DNA of 64,000 nt from Maribacter sp. 4G9 (GTDB lineage: Bacteria > Bacteroidota > Bacteroidia > Flavobacteriales > Flavobacteriaceae): positions 47,844 to 111,843 of the forward strand of contig NZ_MDGL01000061.1 in the NCBI RefSeq assembly GCF_002742265.1, in the 5' to 3' direction. This document shows, piece by piece, positions 55,487 to 63,881 of the stretch (positions are counted from its first letter, which is position 1; each line of letters begins with the position of its first letter). The translations under genes and the position numbers were made by a program. The notes below the pieces were generated by a model that saw only the letters and a list, made by a program, of their open reading frames with translations, was not told the DNA's origin and did not search any database.

Positions 55487-55565
55487 TCAAATGATACCAT
55501 TTGAATCCATTTGAAACCAAATCTAAATCACCACATTACATTTGATTTCATTTGAATTCATTTGA
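55487..55565. repeat. CATTTGA iteron-like array
   Basis: CATTTGA occurs five times in direct orientation at 55498, 55508, 55539, 55549 and 55559, with spacings of 10, 31, 10 and 10 bp, i.e. one helical turn (or about three). One inverted copy, TCAAATG, is at 55487-55493. Regular helical phasing suggests cooperative protein binding. Confidence 0.75.
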
Positions 55566-55670
55566 TGTAACTTATTGTATATCAGATTTTTGTGAATAAC
55601 TTAAATCAAAAGATTAAGCTTTACCCCTTCCTTTATTTTACCTTTATCCCAAGAATTCTTTAAAAGAAAA

Positions 55671-55684
55671 CAAAAGCGCTTTTG
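55671..55684. promoter_or_regulatory. Palindrome upstream of the HTH gene (operator candidate)
   Basis: CAAAAGCGCTTTTG is a perfect 14-bp palindrome ending 28 bp before the HTH start codon. It may be an autoregulatory operator or a small hairpin in the leader. Confidence 0.45.
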
Positions 55685-55712
55685 CTCATTTCGTAACCCT
55701 AAAAAGAAACAA

Positions 55713-56000
55713 ATGGACAATTTTTTAATCCTTGAACGACTTGATCGTTTGGAACGGCTTTTAATAGCCCATAAGGAAGTACTCACCTTTGAGGAAACCT
55801 GCGACTATACCGGAATATCGAGAAGCTATCTGTATAAACTGACTGCCTCTGGAAATATCCCGCATTCGAAACCCAATGGCAAGATGCTATTCTTTGAAAA
55901 GGCCAAACTCAATGCGTGGCTTCTTCAGAATAGCAGGAAGTCAAATTGGGAAATCGAGACCGAAGCCTTGAACTACACCTTTAAAAACAGGCGCAGATGA
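55713..56000 (+). CDS. Helix-turn-helix protein, excisionase-like
   Basis: The 95-residue product has a coiled N-terminal part (FLILERLDRLERLLIAHKEVL) and a MerR/Xis-type HTH: LTFEETCDYTGISRSYLYKLTASGNIPHSKPNGKMLFFEKAKLNAWL. Such HTH_17 proteins precede the primase and mobilization genes in Bacteroidota mobile elements and control excision or mobilization. The stop overlaps the next start (ATGA). Confidence 0.85.
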   Translation: MDNFLILERLDRLERLLIAHKEVLTFEETCDYTGISRSYLYKLTASGNIPHSKPNGKMLFFEKAKLNAWLLQNSRKSNWEIETEALNYTFKNRRR

Positions 56001-56854
56001 AAGGGGAAGAAATAAGCTGGCAAAAAGCCCGTGCCATGTGCATCGTGAAAACGATGGCAAAGGCAGGGCACTTTCCCCGCAGGGAAACAAAGAAAGAAGC
56101 TTGGTTTCTAAGTCCGTTCCGGCTAGAAACCCATGCCTCTTTCAAGGTATCGAAAATCAAGAACCTTTGGTTCGACCATGGGTCGGGCTTCGGTGGGAAC
56201 ACCCTCGATTTGGTCATCCGGCTCTACGACTGCCGTTTGCTGGATGCGCTTGACTTTCTTTCTGACATACCGCCCTCTTTTTCTTTTCACCCGCAACCTT
56301 TTGAGCCAGCTAAGAATGATGGTCTAATTATCAAAGGTGCCCGTCCTATTTGGCATTACGGGCTAAAAGTCTACCTAAAGGAGCGGAATATAACGCTGGA
56401 AACCGCCAATAAATATTGTAAAGAAGTCCATTACTCCTGTAAAGGAAACCATTACTTCGGTATTGGACTAAAGAGCGATTCCGGTGGTTGGGAACTTCGT
56501 AACATGTACTACAAGAGTTCCTCTTCCCCAAAGGACATTACCTATTTTTCAAACGGATGTATGCAGTTAGTCGTAACTGAAGGAATGTTCGATTTTTTAA
56601 CGGTCACTAATTTCTGCCACGACAACATGTCTTTTCTCATTTTAAACTCGCTTTCCTTTCTTAAAAAGGCGATGAGACATATAGAATTTTTCAAGGATGT
56701 TAAGCTGTATTTGGATAATGATAGAGCCGGAAATGAAGCTACAGAATGGTTGATGCAAAACCATAAAGGATGCATCGATAAATCCTATTTATATGAAGAT
56801 TACAAAGATATAAATGAGATGTGGATAGGGACAAATCGAGGATACGGAAGGTAG
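55997..56854 (+). CDS. Toprim-domain, primase-like protein
   Basis: The 285-residue product resembles the NBU primase: an N-terminal CHC2-like fold (SFKVSKIKNLWFDHGSGFGGNTLDLVIRLYDC) without the usual zinc Cys/His set, and a C-terminal Toprim domain (about 185-270) with VVTEGMFDFL (catalytic Glu) and LYLDNDRAGNEA (DxD). It probably primes replication of the excised or transferred element. It is translationally coupled to the HTH gene. Confidence 0.83.
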   Translation: MKGEEISWQKARAMCIVKTMAKAGHFPRRETKKEAWFLSPFRLETHASFKVSKIKNLWFDHGSGFGGNTLDLVIRLYDCRLLDALDFLSDIPPSFSFHPQPFEPAKNDGLIIKGARPIWHYGLKVYLKERNITLETANKYCKEVHYSCKGNHYFGIGLKSDSGGWELRNMYYKSSSSPKDITYFSNGCMQLVVTEGMFDFLTVTNFCHDNMSFLILNSLSFLKKAMRHIEFFKDVKLYLDNDRAGNEATEWLMQNHKGCIDKSYLYEDYKDINEMWIGTNRGYGR

Positions 56855-56881
56855 GTTTGGAAATGCGTCTGAGTGAGAATT

Positions 56882-56911
56882 CAAGATGTGTCATTGTCAT
56901 GACAAATCTTG
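56882..56911. repeat. Inverted repeat before mobC (oriT or terminator candidate)
   Basis: CAAGATgTGTCAT and ATGACAaATCTTG form a 13-bp stem with one mismatch around a TGTC loop, followed by CTTTTTCTC. It lies in the 185-bp gap between the primase and mobC, where oriT lies in many MOB elements; the T run also allows a terminator. Confidence 0.6.
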
Positions 56912-57039
56912 CTTTTTCTCCCGTTGGTCGCAAAAGGATGGGAACTGTTAATTGCGTTTTCGATGTGCGATTTGAAATGGGGTCTCTGACATAATTATTT
57001 TAAAAAAAAAGACTTGTTCATATCAAAGAAATACAGAAA

Positions 57040-57336
57040 GTGAAAAAGGAGTTTGTACAATTTCGATGTTCCATTTATGAAAAGAAGCTGCTCAAGATCA
57101 AGGCCAAAAAGAGCGGACTTTCGATAAGTGAATATTGTCGTCGTGCTGCCTTTGATCATAGAATTGTCGAGCGGTTTTCCGATGAACAAATCGATGTCTA
57201 CAAATTACTGGTGCAGTATCAGGTCAACTTTAAACGTATCGGGAATATGTACCGAAAACGCAATCCGAAATTGGCTGATGAAGTCGTACAATTGGCAAAT
57301 GAAATACGGAAACATCTTTACAATTTCAAGAAATGA
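57040..57336 (+). CDS. mobC: MobC relaxosome accessory protein
   Basis: The 98-residue product has a ribbon-helix-helix start (VQFRCSIYEKKLLKIKAKKSGLSISEYCRRAAF) and a helical C-terminus with YQVNFKRIGNMYRKRNP, as in MobC proteins that help the relaxase at oriT. The start codon is GTG at 57040. It overlaps the relaxase start by 4 bp. Confidence 0.85.
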   Translation: MKKEFVQFRCSIYEKKLLKIKAKKSGLSISEYCRRAAFDHRIVERFSDEQIDVYKLLVQYQVNFKRIGNMYRKRNPKLADEVVQLANEIRKHLYNFKK

Positions 57337-58202
57337 TAGGCATGGGAAAATCCATATCGCATACAGGAGCTTCCATGGGTTACGGTTGGAACGAGGAGAA
57401 AGATGCCAAGGTGGTCTATCGTGAACATCTGGCAGGAGACAATCCCAAAGAGCTAACACAGGAATTCAAAATCATTCAAACACAAAACCACCGATGTAAA
57501 AAGAACACCTTGAGTTTCGTGCTTAGTCCCACAATTAAAGATGGACAGGAATTAAAAGAAAATGAACTAAAGGAAATTACGGAAAGATTCATCAAAGAAA
57601 TGAAACTGCAAGAACGACAGGCAATCGCTTTTGTACATCAAGATAAAAGTCATCGACACATCCATTTATACGTAAACCGCATCGGTTTTGACGGCAAAGC
57701 ATATAAAGACAACTATATCGGAAAACGAAGCCAACAGGCCGCCGAAAAGGTTGCCAAACAAATGGAATTGACCACGGTCAGGGAAGTGCAACAAGAAAAA
57801 TTGAACGAAGTAAAAAATGTACGCCAGGAAATAAAGCAGATTCATGAAAAGGTTATTGCCGAAATGAGGCCCAAGGATTTTGACCAATATATTAAGTACA
57901 TGAAGCAAAATGATGTAAAGGTTATTCCAAGCATCAGTAAATCGAATCAGCTGAGAGGTTTCAGATTTGAATACAAAGGCAAAAACCTAAAGGGAAGCGA
58001 AGTACATCGTTCCATGTCAATGGGGCGAATAGCGGAGCGAATCGGTTTTGATAAAAATATGGCTCAAAAAATAGCCAAAGAAAACACGTTAACAATGCTT
58101 GGTAAGACTGTAGGTCTATCCCCCAATTTGGCAATAAGTATTGCACAAAAGGCAATCAAGATAGCCGTTAAAAAAACAATAGGATTAGGAATGGAAATTT
58201 AA
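57333..58202 (+). CDS. MobA/MobB-type relaxase
   Basis: The 289-residue product has the relaxase core: residues 1-20 with GASMGYGW, then YREHLAGDNPKELTQEF, LSFVLSPTIKDGQEL and the metal-binding motif III QDKSHRHIHLYVNRIGFDGKAY (H-x-H). It nicks one strand at oriT to start transfer; conjugation machinery must be supplied by another element. The Tyr near the N-terminus is the likely nucleophile. It is shorter than many Mob relaxases (no helicase or primase extension). Confidence 0.86.
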   Translation: MIGMGKSISHTGASMGYGWNEEKDAKVVYREHLAGDNPKELTQEFKIIQTQNHRCKKNTLSFVLSPTIKDGQELKENELKEITERFIKEMKLQERQAIAFVHQDKSHRHIHLYVNRIGFDGKAYKDNYIGKRSQQAAEKVAKQMELTTVREVQQEKLNEVKNVRQEIKQIHEKVIAEMRPKDFDQYIKYMKQNDVKVIPSISKSNQLRGFRFEYKGKNLKGSEVHRSMSMGRIAERIGFDKNMAQKIAKENTLTMLGKTVGLSPNLAISIAQKAIKIAVKKTIGLGMEI

Positions 58203-58206
58203 AATT

Positions 58207-58662
58207 ATGGCAAAATTAGACGAAATAGCAGAATTGATAACCGAAGAAATTAAAGAGTTCGAAAACTCGGTCAGCCGCTTGGAAGAGCTGCAAGCTTTTT
58301 TGATGAACTACAAAATCAAGCCCGACACCAAGGACATTGACTTTATCTTAAGGCGATACAATGACGACCAGAAGAGAACAATCCAAGACCAACACAAACT
58401 GATGGCGAATGTGGTCTACTACATTAAGAAGTCGATGACCATTCCGAAATGGGCGGTAAAATTGTTCGCGGGGTTACTGTTCTGTATCATTTTGGTTCTG
58501 GGCTTTTCCGTTTATAAGGTTTCACGAATCTCCGACATAAAGCTGGAAGCTTATGGAAAGGGAGAAGAAGAAGCGGTCGGGCATTTCAGGGCTTTCTTCG
58601 AGGCCAGCCCAGAGGCAAGCGAACTCTACCATGAATGGCGAGAACCCCAAAGCAAAAAGTAG
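58207..58662 (+). CDS. Membrane-anchored mobilization accessory protein, unrecognised
   Basis: The 151-residue product has a charged, coiled-coil-like N-terminal part (DEIAELITEEIKEFENSVSRLEELQ), one membrane helix (about 82-104: LFAGLLFCIILVLGFSVYKV) and a short C-terminal tail. It starts 4 bp after the relaxase stop, so it belongs to the mobilization operon. I do not recognise a named family; it may tether the relaxosome to the membrane. Confidence 0.6.
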   Translation: MAKLDEIAELITEEIKEFENSVSRLEELQAFLMNYKIKPDTKDIDFILRRYNDDQKRTIQDQHKLMANVVYYIKKSMTIPKWAVKLFAGLLFCIILVLGFSVYKVSRISDIKLEAYGKGEEEAVGHFRAFFEASPEASELYHEWREPQSKK

Positions 58663-58943
58663 GGTGCGCCCTATCCGCTTTTTGCTTTACGCTAATCTGC
58701 CGGAATCGCTACAAAAACCGGACAGGATCCACGCGCAAAGTTTTTGGGTAAGATTTGGGTTTCACCTGTGACTCATTTGAATCATCCACTTTAAATTTCA
58801 ATAACAGTAAAGATTTCTTACTTTATATTTAGTAAAACGTACGATTTTTATTATAAATAAATATCTTTAAAGGCAAACTTAAATAACAGCCAAAGCTAAG
58901 TCTGCACCAAAACAGACTATCTAGTTCGACCAAAAATTGAAGT
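58663..58943. other. Intergenic region before the helicase gene
   Basis: No gene is visible. The right part (58790-58940) is AT-rich and should hold the helicase promoter, but I see no unambiguous -33/-7 pair. It separates the mobilization operon from the cargo, so the cargo probably has its own transcript. Confidence 0.4.
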
Positions 58944-61900
58944 ATGGAAATAACCGAAAGGTTACTAATAGAGTTACAAAACCGACTAAAGGTTGGTAGC
59001 CGAAGAGGTGTTCATCTAAATGCAATACCTGCACGTTCGAGGTATAAATTTGACTTAACCAGACTTTCCCATATTGACGAGAATTTACCAAATAATTTCA
59101 TCAATTCTTTATTGACAGAATTACCCTTAAAATTTAAAATTAGCTGGAAAGATAATGTCCCTGATTTGAACTCGCTTTTTGAAGAAGACCAAACCCAATT
59201 GGTAAAAATCACAAAATCGTTTGAGAACCTAATCAACCAAACAGATGCAATAGAATCGGAAAAAGGCCTCAACACTTTTGGTTTTGGTTTTCCATTGCTA
59301 GTAAGGAGAGACCAGTCAGACAACAAATTAACTGTCGCCCCGATTTTAATTTGGTCTTTGCGAATAAGACGAACAAAGGAGTTTAATACTTGGGAAATAC
59401 TGAGAAATGAGGACGACCCAATTTATATCAATGAAGTATTAATCAACCATTTACAAAATGATTCAAAAATCGAAATCGACCAAATCTCTAGCGAACATTT
59501 GGATGACGGCTTAATTGATAGAAATGAGCTTTTGGATATTTGTGTAAACATCATTGAAGCCATAAACAGCACAACCCCCAACGACCTACGCGAAACATTT
59601 GAGAAAAAGCTTGACGAAATAAAATCCATTCCAGACAAAAAATACTACGAAAAACTACCATTAACTTCGAATAATTCATTCATTGACTTTGGTGGCTTGT
59701 TTTCCATTTTTGAAGTTCAAAAACAGAATATAATTCATGATTATGGAAATCTGCTTGAACTGAAAGGTGCAACTATTGACCTTGAGGATATGGATAAACA
59801 CTTTTTTCAACCAATCTCATCAGTTGAAACCGACCCATCTCAACAAGGTATTTTACATTCCTTAAAAACATCAAGAAATATTCTTATTCAAGGGCCCCCA
59901 GGAACTGGGAAAAGCCAATCATTAACGGCTATTTTAGTAAATGCACTTGAAAATCAAAAAAAGACAATCGTTGTTTGCGAAAAACGAACTGCCTTAGAAG
60001 TCCTGTATAATGCTTTATATGAAAAAGGACTGAATTACCAGTCTATTTTAATTAAAGATATTATAAAGGACAGAAGACTTGCTGTAGATTCAGTGCGAGA
60101 CAGGGTTGATAATTCTTCTTATCGAAGATATCGATACACCCATTCCAAAGAAACTTTGGACAACATTATTCAAAAATCTAAGGCTCTAATTGATGCAATT
60201 AACAAAAGACATCAGAAATTAGATAAAAAATTGATTGGCAATAAGAATTGGACTAGCGTTGTTGGCTCTTTACTTTCCGAATTAAAGGACAATTCAGAAG
60301 AATCCAATCTAGACTTGGCAAAAGATACTTTTTCTTATGAGTCCACTGAACTCAATAGACTTCTTGAATTGATTAGAAAGGGGCAAAATCTTTACAACGA
60401 ATACAAACTTCACAAAAATTTATCCTTTTTAAACTCTTCAAAATTAATTGGAGATAATCCTTTCATTATCGAACAGCAAATACAAGAAGACTTTTTGTAC
60501 TACAAGAAGGAACTTGAAGCGATTGGAGAACAATTTTTGGCGTACGAACAAGAGTTCTACAATATTAGAAAAGAGCAGTTAAACCAACAAGGAGACGAAA
60601 TTGATAAAATTTCTAGCCCACTTTTGAAAATCTTCTCGAAATACGAGAAAGCAGACGACTTTTATGATGAGGAAAAAACCAAAAGCTTTATTTATAAAGG
60701 TGTTTCTATTTTCTCCAAAACAAAAAAAACAATCATTCATGACCAATTGAAAGTAAACACTTCTTATGCAAAAATCCAAAATGCAACAAAGGCAAGCAAA
60801 GACCTCAAAACCATTATTTATGCCAAAACCATTGCCGACAAAGAATTAAGCCTTGAAAAATACAAATCAGTTATTGAGAGCACCAAAAAAGATTTTCAAA
60901 GAAAAATTGAAGCCGAGTACAAGGACATAGATATTCTTCAACCTCTTACGGGAGAATTTGAAACCGAGTTGTTACTTTCTATTAAAAATCAAATTACCAG
61001 TTTAACAACAAAAATTCTTGAAGATAATTGGAGTACTATCGAACTCAATCAAACATCGTACAAGTCTTTTGTGGAGGCTGTTGAACAATTGATTGAATCC
61101 AAAGAATCTTTCTTTGGAAATGAAAACGACCTTTTTTCCATTGAATTTAAATGGTTTCAGTATTACAATTCTCTTTCTGCAGAAGACACACTAATAATAG
61201 ACCAACTGATTGAAAAAGATGATTGGCGAAAAATATTTTTAATTTTCTACCTCAGTTCACTGCTCGTAAACTCGGCAAATATGGACTTGCCAACCAACGA
61301 TAACGACCACGTAGAATTAGAAAAATCATTGTCCGAACTTGAAAGAGAACAGATAAAATATATTAGGGAATATTGGTTTTCCAAACAAATTGATGCCACA
61401 AGGGATTTCGATAACAGAAATCCAGATATAGCAGTTGAAAATCTATATAATAAAAGGGCAAGCAACAAGCATAAAAGATTGTCCTTGCGAGAAATCGTAA
61501 AGTTGGATATGGATTTGTTCACTACGTTTTTCCCAATTATCCTAACCACACCAGATGTGGCCAGCAATCTCTTTAAAGGACAAAATCAATATTTTGATAT
61601 TGTTATGTTTGACGAAGCCAGTCAGCTAAAATTGGAGGATAATCTGCCTGCACTACTAAAGGGAAAACAAATTGTTATTGCGGGAGATGAGCATCAAATG
61701 CCGCCTTCAAACTATTTCAGCAAAATATTTGATGGAACAATTGATGATGAAGATGAATTTGAAGAGGAAGAAGACAGGATTAAGAATACTTTGGGCAACT
61801 CAATGTTAGATTGTGAATCGCTACTTGATTTCGCATCTATTCTAGGTTTTGAGAAAAAACATTTGGATTTTCACTATCGTTCAAGACATCCTTATTTAAT

Positions 61901-63326
61901 AGACTATTCCAATTATGCGTTTTATAATCAACGCTTAAAACCACTTCCGAATAGTTTTGATTACATTCCGATTAATTATGTTCCGGTAAATGGCACTTAT
62001 TCCGATAATTCAAATGATGCAGAAGCTGAAACAGTTTTATCGATTATTGACAATAACATTTCTCGATTACCTGATGGCAAATATCCGACTGTAGGAGTAG
62101 CAACCTTTAACATCAACCAGCGAAACCTCATTTTAGGAAAAATCAATGAAAGGCGAAAATTTGAACGATTCAGGGATTTTAACGAAAAAATCGTTGAGCT
62201 AGAGGAAAACGGATTTTTTGTAAAGAATCTTGAAAACATACAGGGAGACGAAAGAGACGTTATAATTCTTTCCACTACCTATGGAATCAACAAAGAAGGG
62301 AAATTTGCCCAACGTTTCGGCTCCATTAACCACCAAAAAGGTTACAAGCTATTAAATGTCATCATTACTAGAGCAAAATATAAGGTATATGTTTGTTCGT
62401 CAATCCCGCAAGAAGTCTTTTTAAACTACAAAGAGCATTTGATTACCGAAGGTTCAAATAACAGAAGAGGAGCTTTTTATGCTTATTTGGCGTATGCAAA
62501 AGCAGTAAGCGACCAAGATAATGAGGCAAGAATTTCCGTCTTAAATACATTGGCAGAAAATTCAACAAAAAGCACGTCTATTGACAATTTCAATGAAGAC
62601 CTCGAATCTCCATTTGAAGAAGAAGTTTACGAAGCCCTGACCGAACATTTTGACGAAAGTAAAATCGTCCCTCAACTCCAATTTGCTGGTTTCAGAATCG
62701 ATATAGTTTATGACACTAAACATATAGGATTACCTAAAATAGCAATAGAATGCGATGGTGCAGAATATCATTCCAGTCAAGAAGCCTATTTACACGATAG
62801 ACATAGACAAAAGATTCTTGAGGGACACGGTTTTGTTTTTCATAGAATTTGGAGCACAAATTGGTGGAGGAATCCACAAAAGGAAACACAAAAATTGGTG
62901 GACTTCATAAGGAATATTGAAAATAGTAATCCTTCAATCTTTGAAGATAAATCGAGAACAGGTCTTGCATTTACGGACAACATAACCATTATCGAAAATG
63001 AAATCGCTAAAGTCGCTCCGAGCCTGCAAAAAGACCTAAAGGAAACCGTTAAAGCCGTTACCCAAAAAGAAGATTTTCAAACTGAATTATTTAAGGAAAC
63101 CATTGACTTAAATAGCAAAGTAAAAGTCAAGTACTTGAATATCGATAAAGATCTGAAAGTCCATTTAGTCGAGCATACTGTATCAAAAGCAGAAAAATCA
63201 AATGGATTACAGAAAATTAATATCAAATCTCCCTTGGGTGCAGCACTAAAAGGAAAAGCCGTTGGAGATACTGTAAAAATAGGAGACTTGGATAAGTATG
63301 TTAGGATTTTAGAAATTGTTAAATAA
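58944..63326 (+). CDS. SF1 helicase - Vsr-like nuclease - GreA/B C-terminal domain fusion
   Basis: The 1460-residue protein is modular. Residues 1-300 resemble the N-terminus of DUF4011-type helicases (FGFGFPLLVRR...LTVAPILIWSLRI). The UvrD/Upf1-like SF1 helicase core follows: Walker A GPPGTGKS (317-324), a long coiled insertion (about 400-820), motif II DEAS (890-893), motif III GDEHQMPPS (from 914), IQGDERD (from 1099) and NVIITRAK (Arg1143). Residues about 1218-1330 are a DUF559/MTES_1575-type nuclease with RIDIV (Asp1253) and IECDGAEYH (Glu1269, Asp1271). Residues about 1388-1460, with KSPLGAALKGKAVGDTVKIG, match the GreA/GreB C-terminal domain; the cleaving N-terminal coiled coil of Gre factors is absent. 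A defence function is inferred. Confidence 0.82.
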   Translation: MEITERLLIELQNRLKVGSRRGVHLNAIPARSRYKFDLTRLSHIDENLPNNFINSLLTELPLKFKISWKDNVPDLNSLFEEDQTQLVKITKSFENLINQTDAIESEKGLNTFGFGFPLLVRRDQSDNKLTVAPILIWSLRIRRTKEFNTWEILRNEDDPIYINEVLINHLQNDSKIEIDQISSEHLDDGLIDRNELLDICVNIIEAINSTTPNDLRETFEKKLDEIKSIPDKKYYEKLPLTSNNSFIDFGGLFSIFEVQKQNIIHDYGNLLELKGATIDLEDMDKHFFQPISSVETDPSQQGILHSLKTSRNILIQGPPGTGKSQSLTAILVNALENQKKTIVVCEKRTALEVLYNALYEKGLNYQSILIKDIIKDRRLAVDSVRDRVDNSSYRRYRYTHSKETLDNIIQKSKALIDAINKRHQKLDKKLIGNKNWTSVVGSLLSELKDNSEESNLDLAKDTFSYESTELNRLLELIRKGQNLYNEYKLHKNLSFLNSSKLIGDNPFIIEQQIQEDFLYYKKELEAIGEQFLAYEQEFYNIRKEQLNQQGDEIDKISSPLLKIFSKYEKADDFYDEEKTKSFIYKGVSIFSKTKKTIIHDQLKVNTSYAKIQNATKASKDLKTIIYAKTIADKELSLEKYKSVIESTKKDFQRKIEAEYKDIDILQPLTGEFETELLLSIKNQITSLTTKILEDNWSTIELNQTSYKSFVEAVEQLIESKESFFGNENDLFSIEFKWFQYYNSLSAEDTLIIDQLIEKDDWRKIFLIFYLSSLLVNSANMDLPTNDNDHVELEKSLSELEREQIKYIREYWFSKQIDATRDFDNRNPDIAVENLYNKRASNKHKRLSLREIVKLDMDLFTTFFPIILTTPDVASNLFKGQNQYFDIVMFDEASQLKLEDNLPALLKGKQIVIAGDEHQMPPSNYFSKIFDGTIDDEDEFEEEEDRIKNTLGNSMLDCESLLDFASILGFEKKHLDFHYRSRHPYLIDYSNYAFYNQRLKPLPNSFDYIPINYVPVNGTYSDNSNDAEAETVLSIIDNNISRLPDGKYPTVGVATFNINQRNLILGKINERRKFERFRDFNEKIVELEENGFFVKNLENIQGDERDVIILSTTYGINKEGKFAQRFGSINHQKGYKLLNVIITRAKYKVYVCSSIPQEVFLNYKEHLITEGSNNRRGAFYAYLAYAKAVSDQDNEARISVLNTLAENSTKSTSIDNFNEDLESPFEEEVYEALTEHFDESKIVPQLQFAGFRIDIVYDTKHIGLPKIAIECDGAEYHSSQEAYLHDRHRQKILEGHGFVFHRIWSTNWWRNPQKETQKLVDFIRNIENSNPSIFEDKSRTGLAFTDNITIIENEIAKVAPSLQKDLKETVKAVTQKEDFQTELFKETIDLNSKVKVKYLNIDKDLKVHLVEHTVSKAEKSNGLQKINIKSPLGAALKGKAVGDTVKIGDLDKYVRILEIVK

Positions 63327-63335
63327 CACCTAAGC

Positions 63336-63881
63336 TTGAAGCTGACCAAAACTGATTTCATCCATTACCTCAATTGTCCAGAATCTTTATGGCTTTTGAA
63401 AAATAGACCTGAAGAATATCCAAAAGGGGAATTCTCTCTGTTTATAAAGAAATTAATAAAGGATGGATATGGAGTTGAAAAATATGCCCAACAATTGTTT
63501 CCTCAAGCAATACAGCTAAATGAATTGGGGACACCTCGTGAAACTCTACGCGCTCTAAAACACAAAAAAAAATCTTTCTTTCAAGAAGCTTTTGAGACTG
63601 TGACTGGTGCCTTTGCCCGTATCGACGTAATGGAACGCTTAGCGAATGATACTTGGCATTTATATGAAATTAAATCTTCCAATGAAGTAAGTACCAAAAA
63701 GAAGCATAATCACATTTTAGATGCTTGTTTTCAAAAATATGTACTACAAGAAAATGATTTGGAGGTTTCCAAGGTTTCTATTATTCATTTGAATCGAGAT
63801 TACATTAAGCACAATACTGGATACTTCGGTTCGTTTTGTGCCATCCATTTCGGAGTTATAGTGCCAGGCATTTCGGTTTGA
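63336..63881 (+). pseudogene. Truncated DUF2779 (Cas4-like PD-(D/E)XK) nuclease gene
   Basis: A TTG start 9 bp after the helicase stop opens MKLTKTDFIHYLNCPESLWLLKNRP, the start of DUF2779. A PD-(D/E)XK site follows (RIDVME with Asp97; LYEIKSS with Glu111 and Lys113) and a Q-x-Y-like helix (ACFQKYVL), as in Cas4/AddB-type nucleases, plus Cys14. The family is about 500 residues long, but after HLNRDYIKHN the frame runs into an unrelated repeat-rich sequence and ends at residue 181. It seems broken by an insertion at about 63818. The catalytic part is kept but the C-terminal two thirds are lost. Confidence 0.7.

Larger units (their letters stand above)
55047..55712. other. 666-bp AT-rich region with iterons and palindrome (replication/control candidate)
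   Basis: No convincing gene lies between the permease start and the HTH gene. The first part should hold the permease promoter. From 55487 the CATTTGA array (separate entry) is followed by a perfect palindrome at 55671-55684 just before the HTH gene. AT-rich composition and short direct repeats are features of replication origins of mobile elements. Confidence 0.5.

Noticed and set aside
55487..55565. CRISPR array
   Set aside because: The repeat is only 7 bp with 3-bp gaps and no cas genes are near.
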